Shown piece by piece: positions 26,686 to 35,268 of a DNA stretch of 64,000 nucleotides. Source of the stretch: Mycobacterium spongiae (lineage in GTDB: Bacteria > Actinomycetota > Actinomycetes > Mycobacteriales > Mycobacteriaceae); the NCBI RefSeq assembly GCF_018278905.1, contig NZ_CP046600.1, positions 806,001-870,000 on the forward strand, read 5' to 3'. The translations under genes and the position numbers were made by a program. Under the pieces are notes generated by a model. The model made no database searches and had not been told where the DNA came from. It saw nothing but the letters and a program-made list of their open reading frames with translations. Numbering within the stretch: the stretch's first letter is position 1; each line of letters starts with the position of its first letter.

Positions 26686-27999
26686 GTGAACACATCGAGC
26701 GTCCCGCAGCCGGTCAATCGGCGCCGGGCATTGGCGGCCCTTGGGGTCGGGGTGTTCGCGCCGGTGGTTCTGGCCTCGTGCGCCGGCAAAGGAGCCCCGC
26801 TCACGGGCAAGAAGGTGCCGCAGGCGCCCCAGCTGACATTCCGGCCTGCCGACACCGCCGAGGATGTGGTCCCGATCGCTCCGATTAGCGTGGAGGTCGG
26901 CAATGGCTGGCTCCAACGGGTCACTCTGACGAATCCCACCGGCAAGGTTGTGGCCGGGGCGTACAACCGGGATCGCACCGCTTACACGATTACCGAGCCG
27001 TTGGGCTACAACACCACCTACGTCTGGAGTGGCTCGGCGGTCGGCCATGATGGCAAGGCCGTCCCAGTGGCAGGCAAGTTCACTACCGTGTCGCCTGCCA
27101 CGACGATCGACGGTGGATTCCAGCTGGCCGACGGTCAAACCGTCGGGGTCGCTGCGCCGGTCATCATTCAGTTCGATTCGCCGATCAGCGACAAAGCCGC
27201 TGTTGAGCGGGCGCTGCGTGTCACCACCAACCCCCCCGTCGAGGGAAGTTGGGCGTGGTTGCCCGACGAGGCGCAAGGTGCACGCGTGCATTGGCGTCCG
27301 CGGGAGTACTACCCGGCGGGCACCACGGTCGACGTCGACGCGAAGCTCTACGGAATACCGTTCGGCGACGACGCCTATGGCGCACAAGACATGTCGCTGC
27401 ATTTCCAAGTTGGGCGCCGACAGGTGGTCAAAGCAGAAGTCTCCTCCCACCGCCTTCAGGTCGTCACCGATGCGGGCGTCATCATGGACTTCCCCTGCAG
27501 CTATGGGGAGGCTGACTTGGCGCGAAACGTTACCCGCAACGGGGTGCACGTCGTGACCGAGAAGTACGCCGACTTCTACATGTCCAACCCGGCTGCGGGC
27601 TACACCAATGCGCACGAACGCTGGGCGGTACGGATTTCCAACAATGGCGAATTCATCCACGCCAACCCGATGAGCGCTGGAGCGCAGGGCAATACCAACG
27701 TCACCAATGGCTGCATCAATCTGTCTAACGCCAACGCCGAGGAGTACTACCAGTCCGCGATCTACGGTGATCCCGTTGAGGTGACCGGCAGCTCGATCCA
27801 GCTGTCCTACTCCGACGGGGACATCTGGGACTGGGCCGTGGACTGGGATACCTGGCTGTCCATGTCGGCGTTACCGCCGCGGGACGCGCACACACCGGCG
27901 ACTCCGATTCCTGTCACCGCTCCGGGGACACCGTCGGAAGCCCCGAGCGCGACCAGTCCCAATAGCACCGTCACGACTAACGCACGCCCGGGTGGTTAG
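26686..27999 (+). CDS. lprQ: L,D-transpeptidase lipoprotein LprQ (LdtMt5-like)
   Basis: This is about 437 residues long from GTG 26686, which gives a short basic stretch ([12 protein letters not shown]) and a lipobox VVLASC with Cys32. Two Ig-like domains precede the YkuD catalytic domain. The nucleophile is Cys343 in [10 protein letters not shown]; most family members have SHGC, but LprQ proteins carry Asn before Gly-Cys, as here. The C-terminal part has [12 protein letters not shown] and a Pro/Thr/Ser tail. It forms 3-3 cross-links in peptidoglycan outside the membrane. The start is uncertain because the frame is open further upstream. The last 23 bases overlap the convergent SDR gene. Confidence 0.9.
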   Translation: MNTSSVPQPVNRRRALAALGVGVFAPVVLASCAGKGAPLTGKKVPQAPQLTFRPADTAEDVVPIAPISVEVGNGWLQRVTLTNPTGKVVAGAYNRDRTAYTITEPLGYNTTYVWSGSAVGHDGKAVPVAGKFTTVSPATTIDGGFQLADGQTVGVAAPVIIQFDSPISDKAAVERALRVTTNPPVEGSWAWLPDEAQGARVHWRPREYYPAGTTVDVDAKLYGIPFGDDAYGAQDMSLHFQVGRRQVVKAEVSSHRLQVVTDAGVIMDFPCSYGEADLARNVTRNGVHVVTEKYADFYMSNPAAGYTNAHERWAVRISNNGEFIHANPMSAGAQGNTNVTNGCINLSNANAEEYYQSAIYGDPVEVTGSSIQLSYSDGDIWDWAVDWDTWLSMSALPPRDAHTPATPIPVTAPGTPSEAPSATSPNSTVTTNARPGG

Positions 28000-28735
28000 C
28001 CTTTCTGGTGGCTGATGCCTGGTCGCGCGGCCGTATGACGATCTGGTCCAGGTTGACGTGCGGCGGGCGGCTGGCCACGAAGCCGATCACCTCGGCGATA
28101 TCTGCAGCCGTCAGCGGTGTCATGCCGGTGTAGACCGCATCCGCGCGTTGCCGGTCGCCGTCGAAACGAACCAGCGAGAATTCGGTCTCGACAGCACCCG
28201 GGGCAATCTCGGTGAGCCGGACTGGCTTTCCCAGCAATTCGCCGCGGAGCGTGCGGTGCAGAGCGCCCTGCGCGTGTTTGGCCGCCGTGTAGCCGGCGCC
28301 CCCGTCATAAACTTCGAGTGCGGCAATCGAGGTGACGGTGACAATCAGGCCGTCGCCGGAAGCGATGAGCTTGGGCAGCAGTGCACGGGTCACGCGCAGG
28401 GTGCCGAGCACATTTGTCTCCCACATCCAGCGCCAGTGCTCCATATCGGCGTCGGCCACGGGTTCCAGCCCTTTGGCGCCACCAGCGTTGTTGACCAGCA
28501 CGTCAACCCGCTCCAAGTCACGTGCCAAGGCCTGTACGGCGGTGTCGTCAGTGACATCGGCCACAACTGCTGTTCCGCCGAGCTCGTGGGCGAGTGCAGT
28601 TAGTCGGTCTGCCCGACGTGCCACCACGACTACTTGAAACCCTTGGGCGGCAAGCGTTCTGGCACTTGCTTCGCCGATCCCGGAGCTGGCGCCGGTAACT
28701 ACCGCGACTCGTTTCTGGGTGCCGGCTGTCGTCAT
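27977..28735 (-). CDS. Short-chain dehydrogenase/reductase (Rv0484c)
   Basis: This 252-residue SDR has [10 protein letters not shown] (cofactor loop), VVARRADR (suggesting NADP), NNAGGAKG and the catalytic YTAAK with the upstream serine in TVTSIAA. The substrate is unknown. The ATG at 28735 is used; a GTG at 28744 is possible. The gene is convergent with lprQ, overlapping its 3' end by 23 bases, and divergent from the ROK regulator. Confidence 0.88.
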   Translation of the reverse strand: MTTAGTQKRVAVVTGASSGIGEASARTLAAQGFQVVVVARRADRLTALAHELGGTAVVADVTDDTAVQALARDLERVDVLVNNAGGAKGLEPVADADMEHWRWMWETNVLGTLRVTRALLPKLIASGDGLIVTVTSIAALEVYDGGAGYTAAKHAQGALHRTLRGELLGKPVRLTEIAPGAVETEFSLVRFDGDRQRADAVYTGMTPLTAADIAEVIGFVASRPPHVNLDQIVIRPRDQASATRKANHPGVR

Positions 28736-28916
28736 CGGGACCACTGTAGTAAACGTGCTAAGTTTTCGGTGTGTACCTCAGCGCTTTGTTCAGCACGACG
28801 ACCGCGTGTCTTTTCGCGGGCGCTTGTTGTTGTCGCGCACTTTGCCGCGCCTAACGCAAGCCCGTCGGCAGGTGTGGCCAAAGGACCCGGCCACCGGAAC
28901 TCGGATAAGGACGCCC

Positions 28917-30245
28917 GTGCACTCGACTACCCGTGCCTCTCAATCGCCCCGCCGCAAACCCGGCCAACAGCGCCAGGTGCGGTCGCACCGTTACATAATG
29001 CGCCCTGCTCTGCATCTGTCGGATTCCGCGGCCGCGTCGGTCTTCCGAGCGGTACGCCTGCGGGGTCCCGTCGGCCGCGATGTTATCGCTGGGGTCACAT
29101 CGCTGAGCGTCGCCACGGTGAATCGCCAGGTCAACACGCTGCTTGAGGCCGGTCTGTTGCGCGAGCGCGCCGACCTGGCGGTTTCTGGGGCCATTGGGCG
29201 CCCACGCGTGCCCGTGGAGGTCAACCACGAACCGTTCGTGACTTTGGGCATGCACATCGGGGCGCGGACGACCAGCATCGTCGCGGTCGACCTCTTCGGC
29301 CGCACGCTCGATTCGGTAGAGACTCCAACCCCGCGTCATGCTGTGGGGCCTGCGCTGACGTCACTGGCCGAGAGCGCCAGCAAGTACCTGAGTCGCTGGC
29401 ACCGGCGCCGTGCGTTGTGGGTCGGGATAGCGATTGGTGGTGGAGTCGACAGCGCCACCGGGCAGGTCGATCACCCGCGGCTCGGGTGGTGCCAGGCTCC
29501 AGTCGGTGCGGTGTTTGCCGATGCTTTGGGTCTGCCGGTTTCGGTGGCGTCCCATGTTGACGCCATGGCCGGCGCCGAAGTGCTGCTTGCTAGGCGCCGG
29601 TTCGCGCCTAGCTCACCGACCAGCTTGTACGTATACGCCCGCGAAACCGTGGGCTACGCGCTGGTGATCGGTGGGCGCGTGCACTGCCCGGCCAGCGGCC
29701 CAGGCACTATTGCCGCGCTACCGGTCCACTCGGAGCTGCTCGGTGGCACCGGGCAGCTGGAATCCACGGTCAGCGACGAGGCGGTGTTGGCGGCTGCCCG
29801 CCGCCTCAAAGTGCTTCCCGATATCGTCCCCGGCGCCGCGCCCACGACTCGGGCTGGCGGTTCTGCAACGGCCATCACTGACCTGTTGCGGCTGGCGCGG
29901 ACCGGCAATGATCAGGCCAGGGAGATCCTGGCAGAGCGGGCTAAAGTGCTGGGAGAGGCCGTCGCGCTGTTGCGCGATCTGCTCAACCCCGACGAATTGG
30001 TGGTCGGCGGCCAAGCGTTCACCGAGTATCCGGAGGCGATGGAGCAGGTTCAGGCGGCGTTTGCCGCGCGCTCGGTATTGGCGCCGCGTGATATCCGGGT
30101 CACGGCTTTCGGCAACCGAGTTCAAGAGGCTGGTGCCGGCATCGTGTCGTTGGGCGGCCTCTACGCCGACCCGCTCGGCGCATTGCGCCGTTCCGGGGTG
30201 TTGAACCCCCGGCACCTGGATCCGGCCCCCGAGGCACTTGCCTAA
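28917..30245 (+). CDS. ROK family transcriptional regulator (Rv0485)
   Basis: This is about 442 residues long from GTG 28917, which has GGATAAGGA upstream. It has an N-terminal winged helix (about residues 40-85: FRAVRLRGPVGRDVIAGVTS then LSVATVNRQVNTLLEAGLL) and an ROK/NagC-like domain (GIAIGGGVDSATGQVDHPRLGW; GGQAFTEYPEAM). In M. tuberculosis Rv0485 influences expression of the distant PE13-PPE18 pair. The frame is open to 28719 but that section is not coding-like. It lies just before mshA. Confidence 0.87.
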   Translation: MHSTTRASQSPRRKPGQQRQVRSHRYIMRPALHLSDSAAASVFRAVRLRGPVGRDVIAGVTSLSVATVNRQVNTLLEAGLLRERADLAVSGAIGRPRVPVEVNHEPFVTLGMHIGARTTSIVAVDLFGRTLDSVETPTPRHAVGPALTSLAESASKYLSRWHRRRALWVGIAIGGGVDSATGQVDHPRLGWCQAPVGAVFADALGLPVSVASHVDAMAGAEVLLARRRFAPSSPTSLYVYARETVGYALVIGGRVHCPASGPGTIAALPVHSELLGGTGQLESTVSDEAVLAAARRLKVLPDIVPGAAPTTRAGGSATAITDLLRLARTGNDQAREILAERAKVLGEAVALLRDLLNPDELVVGGQAFTEYPEAMEQVQAAFAARSVLAPRDIRVTAFGNRVQEAGAGIVSLGGLYADPLGALRRSGVLNPRHLDPAPEALA

Positions 30246-30300
30246 CCGGGTCTGACGTGCAGCGTCCGCGCACGAGATGCGCTCCTGCAAGGATGGCAGT

Positions 30301-31653
30301 GTGGGCAACAATGACGGCTCTTTGAATCGCGTCGCGGCGAGGGACCCGCGCCGGGTTGCACTACTGGCGGTACATACCTCGCCGTTGGCTCAGCCCGGCA
30401 CCGGCGATGCCGGAGGCATGAACGTCTATCTTCTGCAAAGCGCGCTGCATCTTGCCCGGCGCGGTATTGAGGTGGAGATCTTCACTCGGGCCACCGCGTC
30501 CGCGGATCCGCCGACGGTGCCGGTGGCGCCCGGAGTCTTGGTGCGCAACGTCGTGGCGGGGCCGTTCGAGGGCCTGGACAAATACGATTTGCCCACCCAG
30601 CTGTGCGCTTTTGCCGCCGGGGTGTTGCGCGCCGAGGCTGCCCACGAACCAGGCTATTACGACATCGTGCACTCGCATTACTGGCTCTCCGGCCAAGTCG
30701 GCTGGCTGGCCCGTGACCGCTGGGCGGTGCCGCTGGTACATACTGCGCACACCCTGGCCGCGGTCAAGAATGCGGCGTTGCCCGATGGTGACGCGCCCGA
30801 GCCGCCATTGCGCAAGGTCGGGGAGCAGCAGGTCGTCGATGAGGCGGATCGATTGATCGTCAACACCGAAGATGAAGCCAATCAAGTGATTTCGATCCAC
30901 GGCGCTGACCCAAGACGAATTGACGTCGTCCATCCCGGCGTCGACCTGGACGTGTTCGGTCCCGGGGATCGCCGGACAGCCCGGGCCGCGTTAGGGCTGC
31001 CAATCGATGAGCCGGTGGTGGCATTTGTGGGTCGGATTCAGCCGCTGAAAGCGCCGGACATCGTGCTGCGTGCGGCCGCGAAGCTACCCGGGGTGCGCAC
31101 GGTCATCGCAGGCGGGCCGTCGGGCAGTGGCCTGGCCTCGCCGGACGGATTGGTTCGGCTCGCCGACGACCTCGGCATCACCGCGCGGGTGACGTTCCTG
31201 CCGCCGCAGTCGCGCAGGGATCTCGCGACCGTGTTCCAGGCGGCCGACATTGTCGCCGTTCCGAGCTACTCCGAGTCGTTCGGGCTGGTCGCCGTGGAGG
31301 CGCAGGCCTGCGGTACGCCGGTCGCGGCGGCCGAGGTGGGCGGGCTGCCGGTCGCGGTGCGCGACGGGGTCACCGGGACGTTGGTGCCCGGGCATGAGGT
31401 CGATCGGTGGGCGGATGCGATCGATCACTTGTTGCGGCTAAGCGTCGGGCCGCAGGGAACAGCGATGAGTCGCGCGGCGGCCCAGCACGCGGCCACCTTC
31501 TCATGGGAAAACACCACAAACGCCCTGTTGGCCAGCTATCGACGTGCGATCGCCGATTTCGCTGCCGCGCATCCGCGACGCGACGTGATTTCGGACCGGG
31601 CTGCGATGCGCAGACCCCGGCGCTGGACGTCGCGTCGCGGGGTGGGCGCATGA
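30301..31653 (+). CDS. mshA: Mycothiol glycosyltransferase MshA
   Basis: This is about 450 residues long from GTG 30301, preceded by AAGGATG; ATG 30277 is an alternative. It is a GT4 family enzyme that joins UDP-GlcNAc and inositol-1-phosphate in the first step of mycothiol synthesis. Visible are [19 protein letters not shown] near the N-terminus, [23 protein letters not shown] and the donor-binding [19 protein letters not shown]. The stop overlaps the next gene start (ATGA). The N-terminus is shorter than the 480-residue M. tuberculosis protein. Confidence 0.94.
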   Translation: MGNNDGSLNRVAARDPRRVALLAVHTSPLAQPGTGDAGGMNVYLLQSALHLARRGIEVEIFTRATASADPPTVPVAPGVLVRNVVAGPFEGLDKYDLPTQLCAFAAGVLRAEAAHEPGYYDIVHSHYWLSGQVGWLARDRWAVPLVHTAHTLAAVKNAALPDGDAPEPPLRKVGEQQVVDEADRLIVNTEDEANQVISIHGADPRRIDVVHPGVDLDVFGPGDRRTARAALGLPIDEPVVAFVGRIQPLKAPDIVLRAAAKLPGVRTVIAGGPSGSGLASPDGLVRLADDLGITARVTFLPPQSRRDLATVFQAADIVAVPSYSESFGLVAVEAQACGTPVAAAEVGGLPVAVRDGVTGTLVPGHEVDRWADAIDHLLRLSVGPQGTAMSRAAAQHAATFSWENTTNALLASYRRAIADFAAAHPRRDVISDRAAMRRPRRWTSRRGVGA

Positions 31654-32234
31654 GTTCCACCTCGCACACCATGCAGACCGTGCAGCGAGTCATCGAGGAT
31701 GCACTCGAGGTCAGCCAGCTAAAATACGCACACCACGACGGCGCGCACGGCGGGCCACCCGGCTTGGTCGTGGAGCTTCCCGGCGAGCGAAAGCTCACGA
31801 CCAACACCGTCTTGAGCATCGGCGAGCATTCGGTGCGCGTCGAGGCGTTCGTCTGTCGTAAGCCCGACGAGAACCATGAGGGGGTCTACAGGTTCCTGCT
31901 CAGGCGCAACCGGCGGCTATACGGGGTCGCCTATGCGTTGGACAAGGTCGGCGACATCTATCTGTTGGGCCGGATGTCGCTGCACTCGGTGAATGCGGAA
32001 GAGATTGATCGGGTGCTGGGGCAGGTGCTCGAAGCGGTGGATTCGGACTTCAACACCTTGTTGGAGTTGGGTTTCCGGTCGTCGATCCAAAAGGAGTGGG
32101 AGTGGCGGGTTTCCCGTGGCGAGTCGCTCCGGAACCTGCAGGCGTTTGCACACTTGCGCCCGACGACGATGCCGAGCGCTCAGCGCGATCAGCTGCAGGC
32201 GGGAAATCCGACGGTCGACGGCGAGGAGGACTAG
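31650..32234 (+). CDS. YbjN-domain protein (Rv0487)
   Basis: This 194-residue protein starts at ATG 31650 inside the mshA stop codon, so it is translationally coupled to mshA. It has a YbjN/type III chaperone-like alpha/beta fold pattern ([57 protein letters not shown]). The function is unknown. It matches Rv0487. The LysE-type transporter gene I recall next in M. tuberculosis (Rv0488) is absent. Confidence 0.86.
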   Translation: MSSTSHTMQTVQRVIEDALEVSQLKYAHHDGAHGGPPGLVVELPGERKLTTNTVLSIGEHSVRVEAFVCRKPDENHEGVYRFLLRRNRRLYGVAYALDKVGDIYLLGRMSLHSVNAEEIDRVLGQVLEAVDSDFNTLLELGFRSSIQKEWEWRVSRGESLRNLQAFAHLRPTTMPSAQRDQLQAGNPTVDGEED

Positions 32235-32315
32235 CGTTCGGGACCCGTGGCCGGGGTTCTGCCACAGCCAGGCCGCGCGATCGAGAACGCCCACATTCGT
32301 GAGAGACTTGGCCGA

Positions 32316-33113
32316 ATGCGACCCGAGATGCGCCCCAGAATCGGCACAGGAAACAGCGACACAAACACTGTCACATTGGTGCTGCTCCGCCACGGCGAGA
32401 GCGACTGGAACGCCCGCAACCTGTTCACCGGTTGGGTCGATGTCGACCTGACCGAGAAAGGCCGGGCGGAGGCAGTTCGAAGCGGCGAGCTCCTAGTCGA
32501 GCATGACCTCCTGCCCGATGTCTTATACACATCGTTGTTGCGGCGCGCGATCACCACCGCGCACTTGGCGCTGGACAGTGCCGACCGGTTGTGGATTCCG
32601 GTGCGGCGCAGCTGGCGGCTCAACGAGCGCCACTACGGCGCCTTGCAGGGCCTGGACAAGGCCGAGACCAAAGAGCGGTATGGCGAAGAGCAGTTTATGG
32701 CGTGGCGGCGCAGCTACGATACGCCGCCACCGCCGATCGAGAAGGGCAGCACGTTCAGCCAGGACGCCGACCCGCGATACGCCGACATCGCCGGCGGCCC
32801 GCTGACCGAATGCCTTGCTGACGTAGTAGCGCGGTTCCTGCCTTACTTCACCGACGTCATCGTCGGCGACCTGCGGTCCGGCAAGACGGTGCTGATCGTT
32901 GCGCACGGCAACTCCTTGCGGGCGCTGGTCAAGCACTTGGACCAGATGTCTGACGACGAGATCGTCGGACTGAACATTCCGACGGGCATTCCGCTGCGCT
33001 ATGACCTGGATGAGGATCTGCGGCCGGTGGTGCCCGGCGGTGTCTATCTGGATCCGGAGGCGGCGGCCGCCGGTGCCGCCGCGGTGGCCAGTCAAGGCGC
33101 CGCAAAGACCTGA
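32316..33113 (+). CDS. gpm1: 2,3-bisphosphoglycerate-dependent phosphoglycerate mutase
   Basis: This 265-residue glycolytic and gluconeogenic enzyme interconverts 2- and 3-phosphoglycerate. The phosphohistidine motif is [13 protein letters not shown]; further sites are [24 protein letters not shown] and the second histidine in [10 protein letters not shown]. The ATG at 32316 has GAGAGAC upstream; it adds about 16 N-terminal residues relative to the 249-residue M. tuberculosis form. ATG 32328 is possible. Only 81 bases separate it from the previous gene. Confidence 0.93.
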   Translation: MRPEMRPRIGTGNSDTNTVTLVLLRHGESDWNARNLFTGWVDVDLTEKGRAEAVRSGELLVEHDLLPDVLYTSLLRRAITTAHLALDSADRLWIPVRRSWRLNERHYGALQGLDKAETKERYGEEQFMAWRRSYDTPPPPIEKGSTFSQDADPRYADIAGGPLTECLADVVARFLPYFTDVIVGDLRSGKTVLIVAHGNSLRALVKHLDQMSDDEIVGLNIPTGIPLRYDLDEDLRPVVPGGVYLDPEAAAAGAAAVASQGAAKT

Positions 33114-33138
33114 TTTCGGCCGCTCTACGGCTGTCTGC

Positions 33139-33166
33139 TGAACATCGCATGAACGGTGGCGGAACA
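33139..33166 (+). promoter_or_regulatory. Candidate RegX3 box upstream of senX3
   Basis: TGAACA (33139), TGAACG (33150) and GGAACA (33161) repeat with exact 11-base spacing, the geometry bound by PhoB/OmpR-type regulators. It lies 80-108 bases before senX3, and RegX3 is known to control its own operon. The assignment to RegX3 is inference. Confidence 0.5.
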
Positions 33167-33246
33167 CCTGGCGCGGATGGTGTGACTTGTCCGATTTTGG
33201 CCTTGCGCCGCTAGGGCTGCGTTCACCCGATTTGTAGGATTTCGTT

Positions 33247-34482
33247 GTGACTGTGTTCTCGGCACTGTTGCTGGCCGGGGTCTTGTCCGCGCTGGCACTG
33301 GCCATTGGTGTTGCGGCCGGAACCCGGTTGGCGCCCTGGATCGTCCAACGCCGCCAACGGGTGGCCACCGAGCGTTCGGGAATTACGGTCTCGCAGATGT
33401 TGCAACGCGTCGTTGCGCTGATGCCGATGGGCACCGCGGTGGTCGATGCCCATCGTGACGTTGTCTACCTCAACGAACAGGCCCGCAAGCTGGGTTTGGT
33501 GCGCGACCGCCAGCTTGACACCCAGGCCTGGCGGGCAGCGCAGGAGGCGCTGGGCGGTGAAGACGTCGAGTTCGACCTGACACCGACCAAGCGTTCGGCC
33601 CCGGGTCGATCTGGGCTCTCGGTGCATGGGCACGCGCGGCTGTTGAGCGAGGAAGACCGCCGGTTCGCGGTGGTGTTTGTCTACGACCAATCGGACTATG
33701 CCCGCATGGAGGCGGCCAGGCGCGACTTTGTCGCCAACGTCAGTCACGAGCTGAAGACACCAGTTGGCGCTATGGCTTTGCTTGCCGAAGCGTTGCTGGC
33801 TTCTTCAGACGACTCCGAAACGGTTCGCCGGTTCGCCGAGAAGGTGCTCATCGAGGCCAACCGGCTGGGCGACATGGTCGCTGAGCTGATCGAGTTGTCT
33901 CGGTTGCAGGGTGCGGAGCGTTTGCCCAATGTGACCAATGTCGACGTCGATACGATCGTGACCGAGGCGATTTCCCGCCACAAGGTGGCGGCTGACAACG
34001 CCGACATCGAGGTCCGTACCGATGCACCTAGCGGCCTGCGGGTCCTCGGAGACCAAACCCTGCTGGTTACCGCCTTGGCCAACCTGGTTTCTAATGCAAT
34101 CGCCTATTCGCCTCGCGGATCGTTGGTGTCGATCAGCCGTCGCCGCCGCGGTGACGGTGTTGAAATCGCGGTCACCGATCGGGGTATTGGGATCGCTCTG
34201 GAGGACCAGGAGCGGGTCTTCGAGCGGTTCTTCCGGGGCGACAAGGCGCGCTCACGTGCTACTGGTGGCAGCGGCCTCGGGTTGGCGATCGTCAAACATG
34301 TCGCTGCCAATCACAACGGCAGCATTGGGGTGTGGAGTAAGCCCGGAACTGGATCGACGTTCACGCTGTCCATCCCGGCGTCGGGAGCAGCCTCCTCGGA
34401 GGTCGATGGGGAACCCGAGCAGTCAGGCGGGCGTGAAGGGCGGCCAAACAGGTCACAACGAGAGGAAGAGCTAAGTCGATGA
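33247..34482 (+). CDS. senX3: Phosphate-responsive sensor histidine kinase SenX3
   Basis: This 411-residue kinase has an N-terminal membrane region (about residues 2-25), a PAS-like domain (about 50-140), the HisKA box [12 protein letters not shown] with the phosphorylated His167, and an ATPase domain with N (LVSNAIAYS), G1 (DRGIGI) and G2 ([12 protein letters not shown]) boxes. It partners RegX3 in sensing phosphate starvation. The start is GTG at 33247. The stop overlaps the first mini-ORF of the repeat region (ATGA). It matches Rv0490. Confidence 0.96.
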   Translation: MTVFSALLLAGVLSALALAIGVAAGTRLAPWIVQRRQRVATERSGITVSQMLQRVVALMPMGTAVVDAHRDVVYLNEQARKLGLVRDRQLDTQAWRAAQEALGGEDVEFDLTPTKRSAPGRSGLSVHGHARLLSEEDRRFAVVFVYDQSDYARMEAARRDFVANVSHELKTPVGAMALLAEALLASSDDSETVRRFAEKVLIEANRLGDMVAELIELSRLQGAERLPNVTNVDVDTIVTEAISRHKVAADNADIEVRTDAPSGLRVLGDQTLLVTALANLVSNAIAYSPRGSLVSISRRRRGDGVEIAVTDRGIGIALEDQERVFERFFRGDKARSRATGGSGLGLAIVKHVAANHNGSIGVWSKPGTGSTFTLSIPASGAASSEVDGEPEQSGGREGRPNRSQREEELSR

Positions 34483-34583
34483 CCCGCACCGGCGACGATG
34501 CAGAGCGAAGCGATGAGAAGGAGCGGCGCTGATGACCCGCGGCGGCGACGATGCAGAGCGAAGCGATGAGAAGGAGCGGCGCT
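34478..34583 (+). repeat. Two 53-base MIRU units between senX3 and regX3
   Basis: Units at 34478-34530 and 34531-34583 differ at only two adjacent bases (ACC versus GCG). This is the MIRU locus known as variable in copy number in the M. tuberculosis complex. Each unit begins within a TGATG or ATGA junction. Confidence 0.93.
34479..34532 (+). CDS. 17-residue MIRU mini-ORF 1
   Basis: ATG at 34479 overlaps the senX3 stop (ATGA), and the frame ends with TGA at 34530-34532, which overlaps the next ATG by one base. The peptide reads [17 protein letters not shown]. It contains AAGGAGCG near its end, a ribosome-binding site for the next frame. It most likely maintains translational coupling rather than making a functional peptide. 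Confidence 0.4.
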   Translation: MTRTGDDAERSDEKERR

Positions 34584-34585
34584 GA
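34532..34585 (+). CDS. 17-residue MIRU mini-ORF 2
   Basis: This repeats the first mini-ORF ([17 protein letters not shown]), starting in the TGATG of unit 1 and ending in the TGATG that starts regX3. Its AAGGAGCG serves as the regX3 ribosome-binding site. Confidence 0.4.
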   Translation: MTRGGDDAERSDEKERR

Positions 34586-35268
34586 TGACGAGTGTGCTGA
34601 TCGTCGAGGACGAGGAGTCGCTGGCCGATCCGCTGGCGTTTCTGTTGCGTAAGGAGGGTTTTGAAGCCACGGTGGTGACCGATGGTCCCGCGGCCCTCGC
34701 CGAGTTCGACCGGGCCGGCGCGGACATCGTGCTGCTCGATCTCATGCTGCCGGGGATGTCGGGCACGGACGTGTGCAAGCAGCTGCGTGCTCGCTCCAGT
34801 GTTCCGGTGATCATGGTGACCGCCCGCGACAGCGAGATTGACAAGGTGGTCGGCCTAGAGCTGGGCGCCGACGACTACGTGACCAAGCCCTATTCGGCGC
34901 GTGAGTTGATCGCCCGGATCCGGGCGGTGCTCCGTCGGGGTGGTGACGACGAGTCTGAAATAAGCGATGGGGTGCTGGAGTCCGGCCCAGTGCGGATGGA
35001 CGTCGAACGCCACATTGTCTCGGTCAACGGCGACACCATCACCCTTCCGCTCAAGGAGTTCGACCTGCTGGAATACCTGATGCGCAATAGCGGGCGGGTA
35101 TTGACCCGCGGTCAATTGATCGATCGGGTCTGGGGCGCGGACTACGTTGGCGACACGAAGACGCTCGACGTCCATGTCAAACGCTTGCGGTCCAAAATCG
35201 AGGCTGACCCGGCTAACCCGGTGCACCTGGTGACCGTGCGGGGGCTCGGCTACAAGTTGGAAGGCTAA
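34585..35268 (+). CDS. regX3: Response regulator RegX3
   Basis: This 227-residue OmpR/PhoB-type regulator has a receiver domain with acidic VEDEES, phospho-acceptor Asp52 in VLLDLMLPG, Thr in MVTARD and Lys in VTKPYSARELIARI. The winged-helix effector domain covers about residues 128-227 (LKEFDLLEYLMRNSGRVLTRGQL; TLDVHVKRLRSKIE). It activates phosphate-uptake genes under phosphate limitation. The ATG overlaps the stop of the preceding mini-ORF. Its stop codon overlaps that of the convergent GMC oxidoreductase gene. Confidence 0.97.
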   Translation: MTSVLIVEDEESLADPLAFLLRKEGFEATVVTDGPAALAEFDRAGADIVLLDLMLPGMSGTDVCKQLRARSSVPVIMVTARDSEIDKVVGLELGADDYVTKPYSARELIARIRAVLRRGGDDESEISDGVLESGPVRMDVERHIVSVNGDTITLPLKEFDLLEYLMRNSGRVLTRGQLIDRVWGADYVGDTKTLDVHVKRLRSKIEADPANPVHLVTVRGLGYKLEG

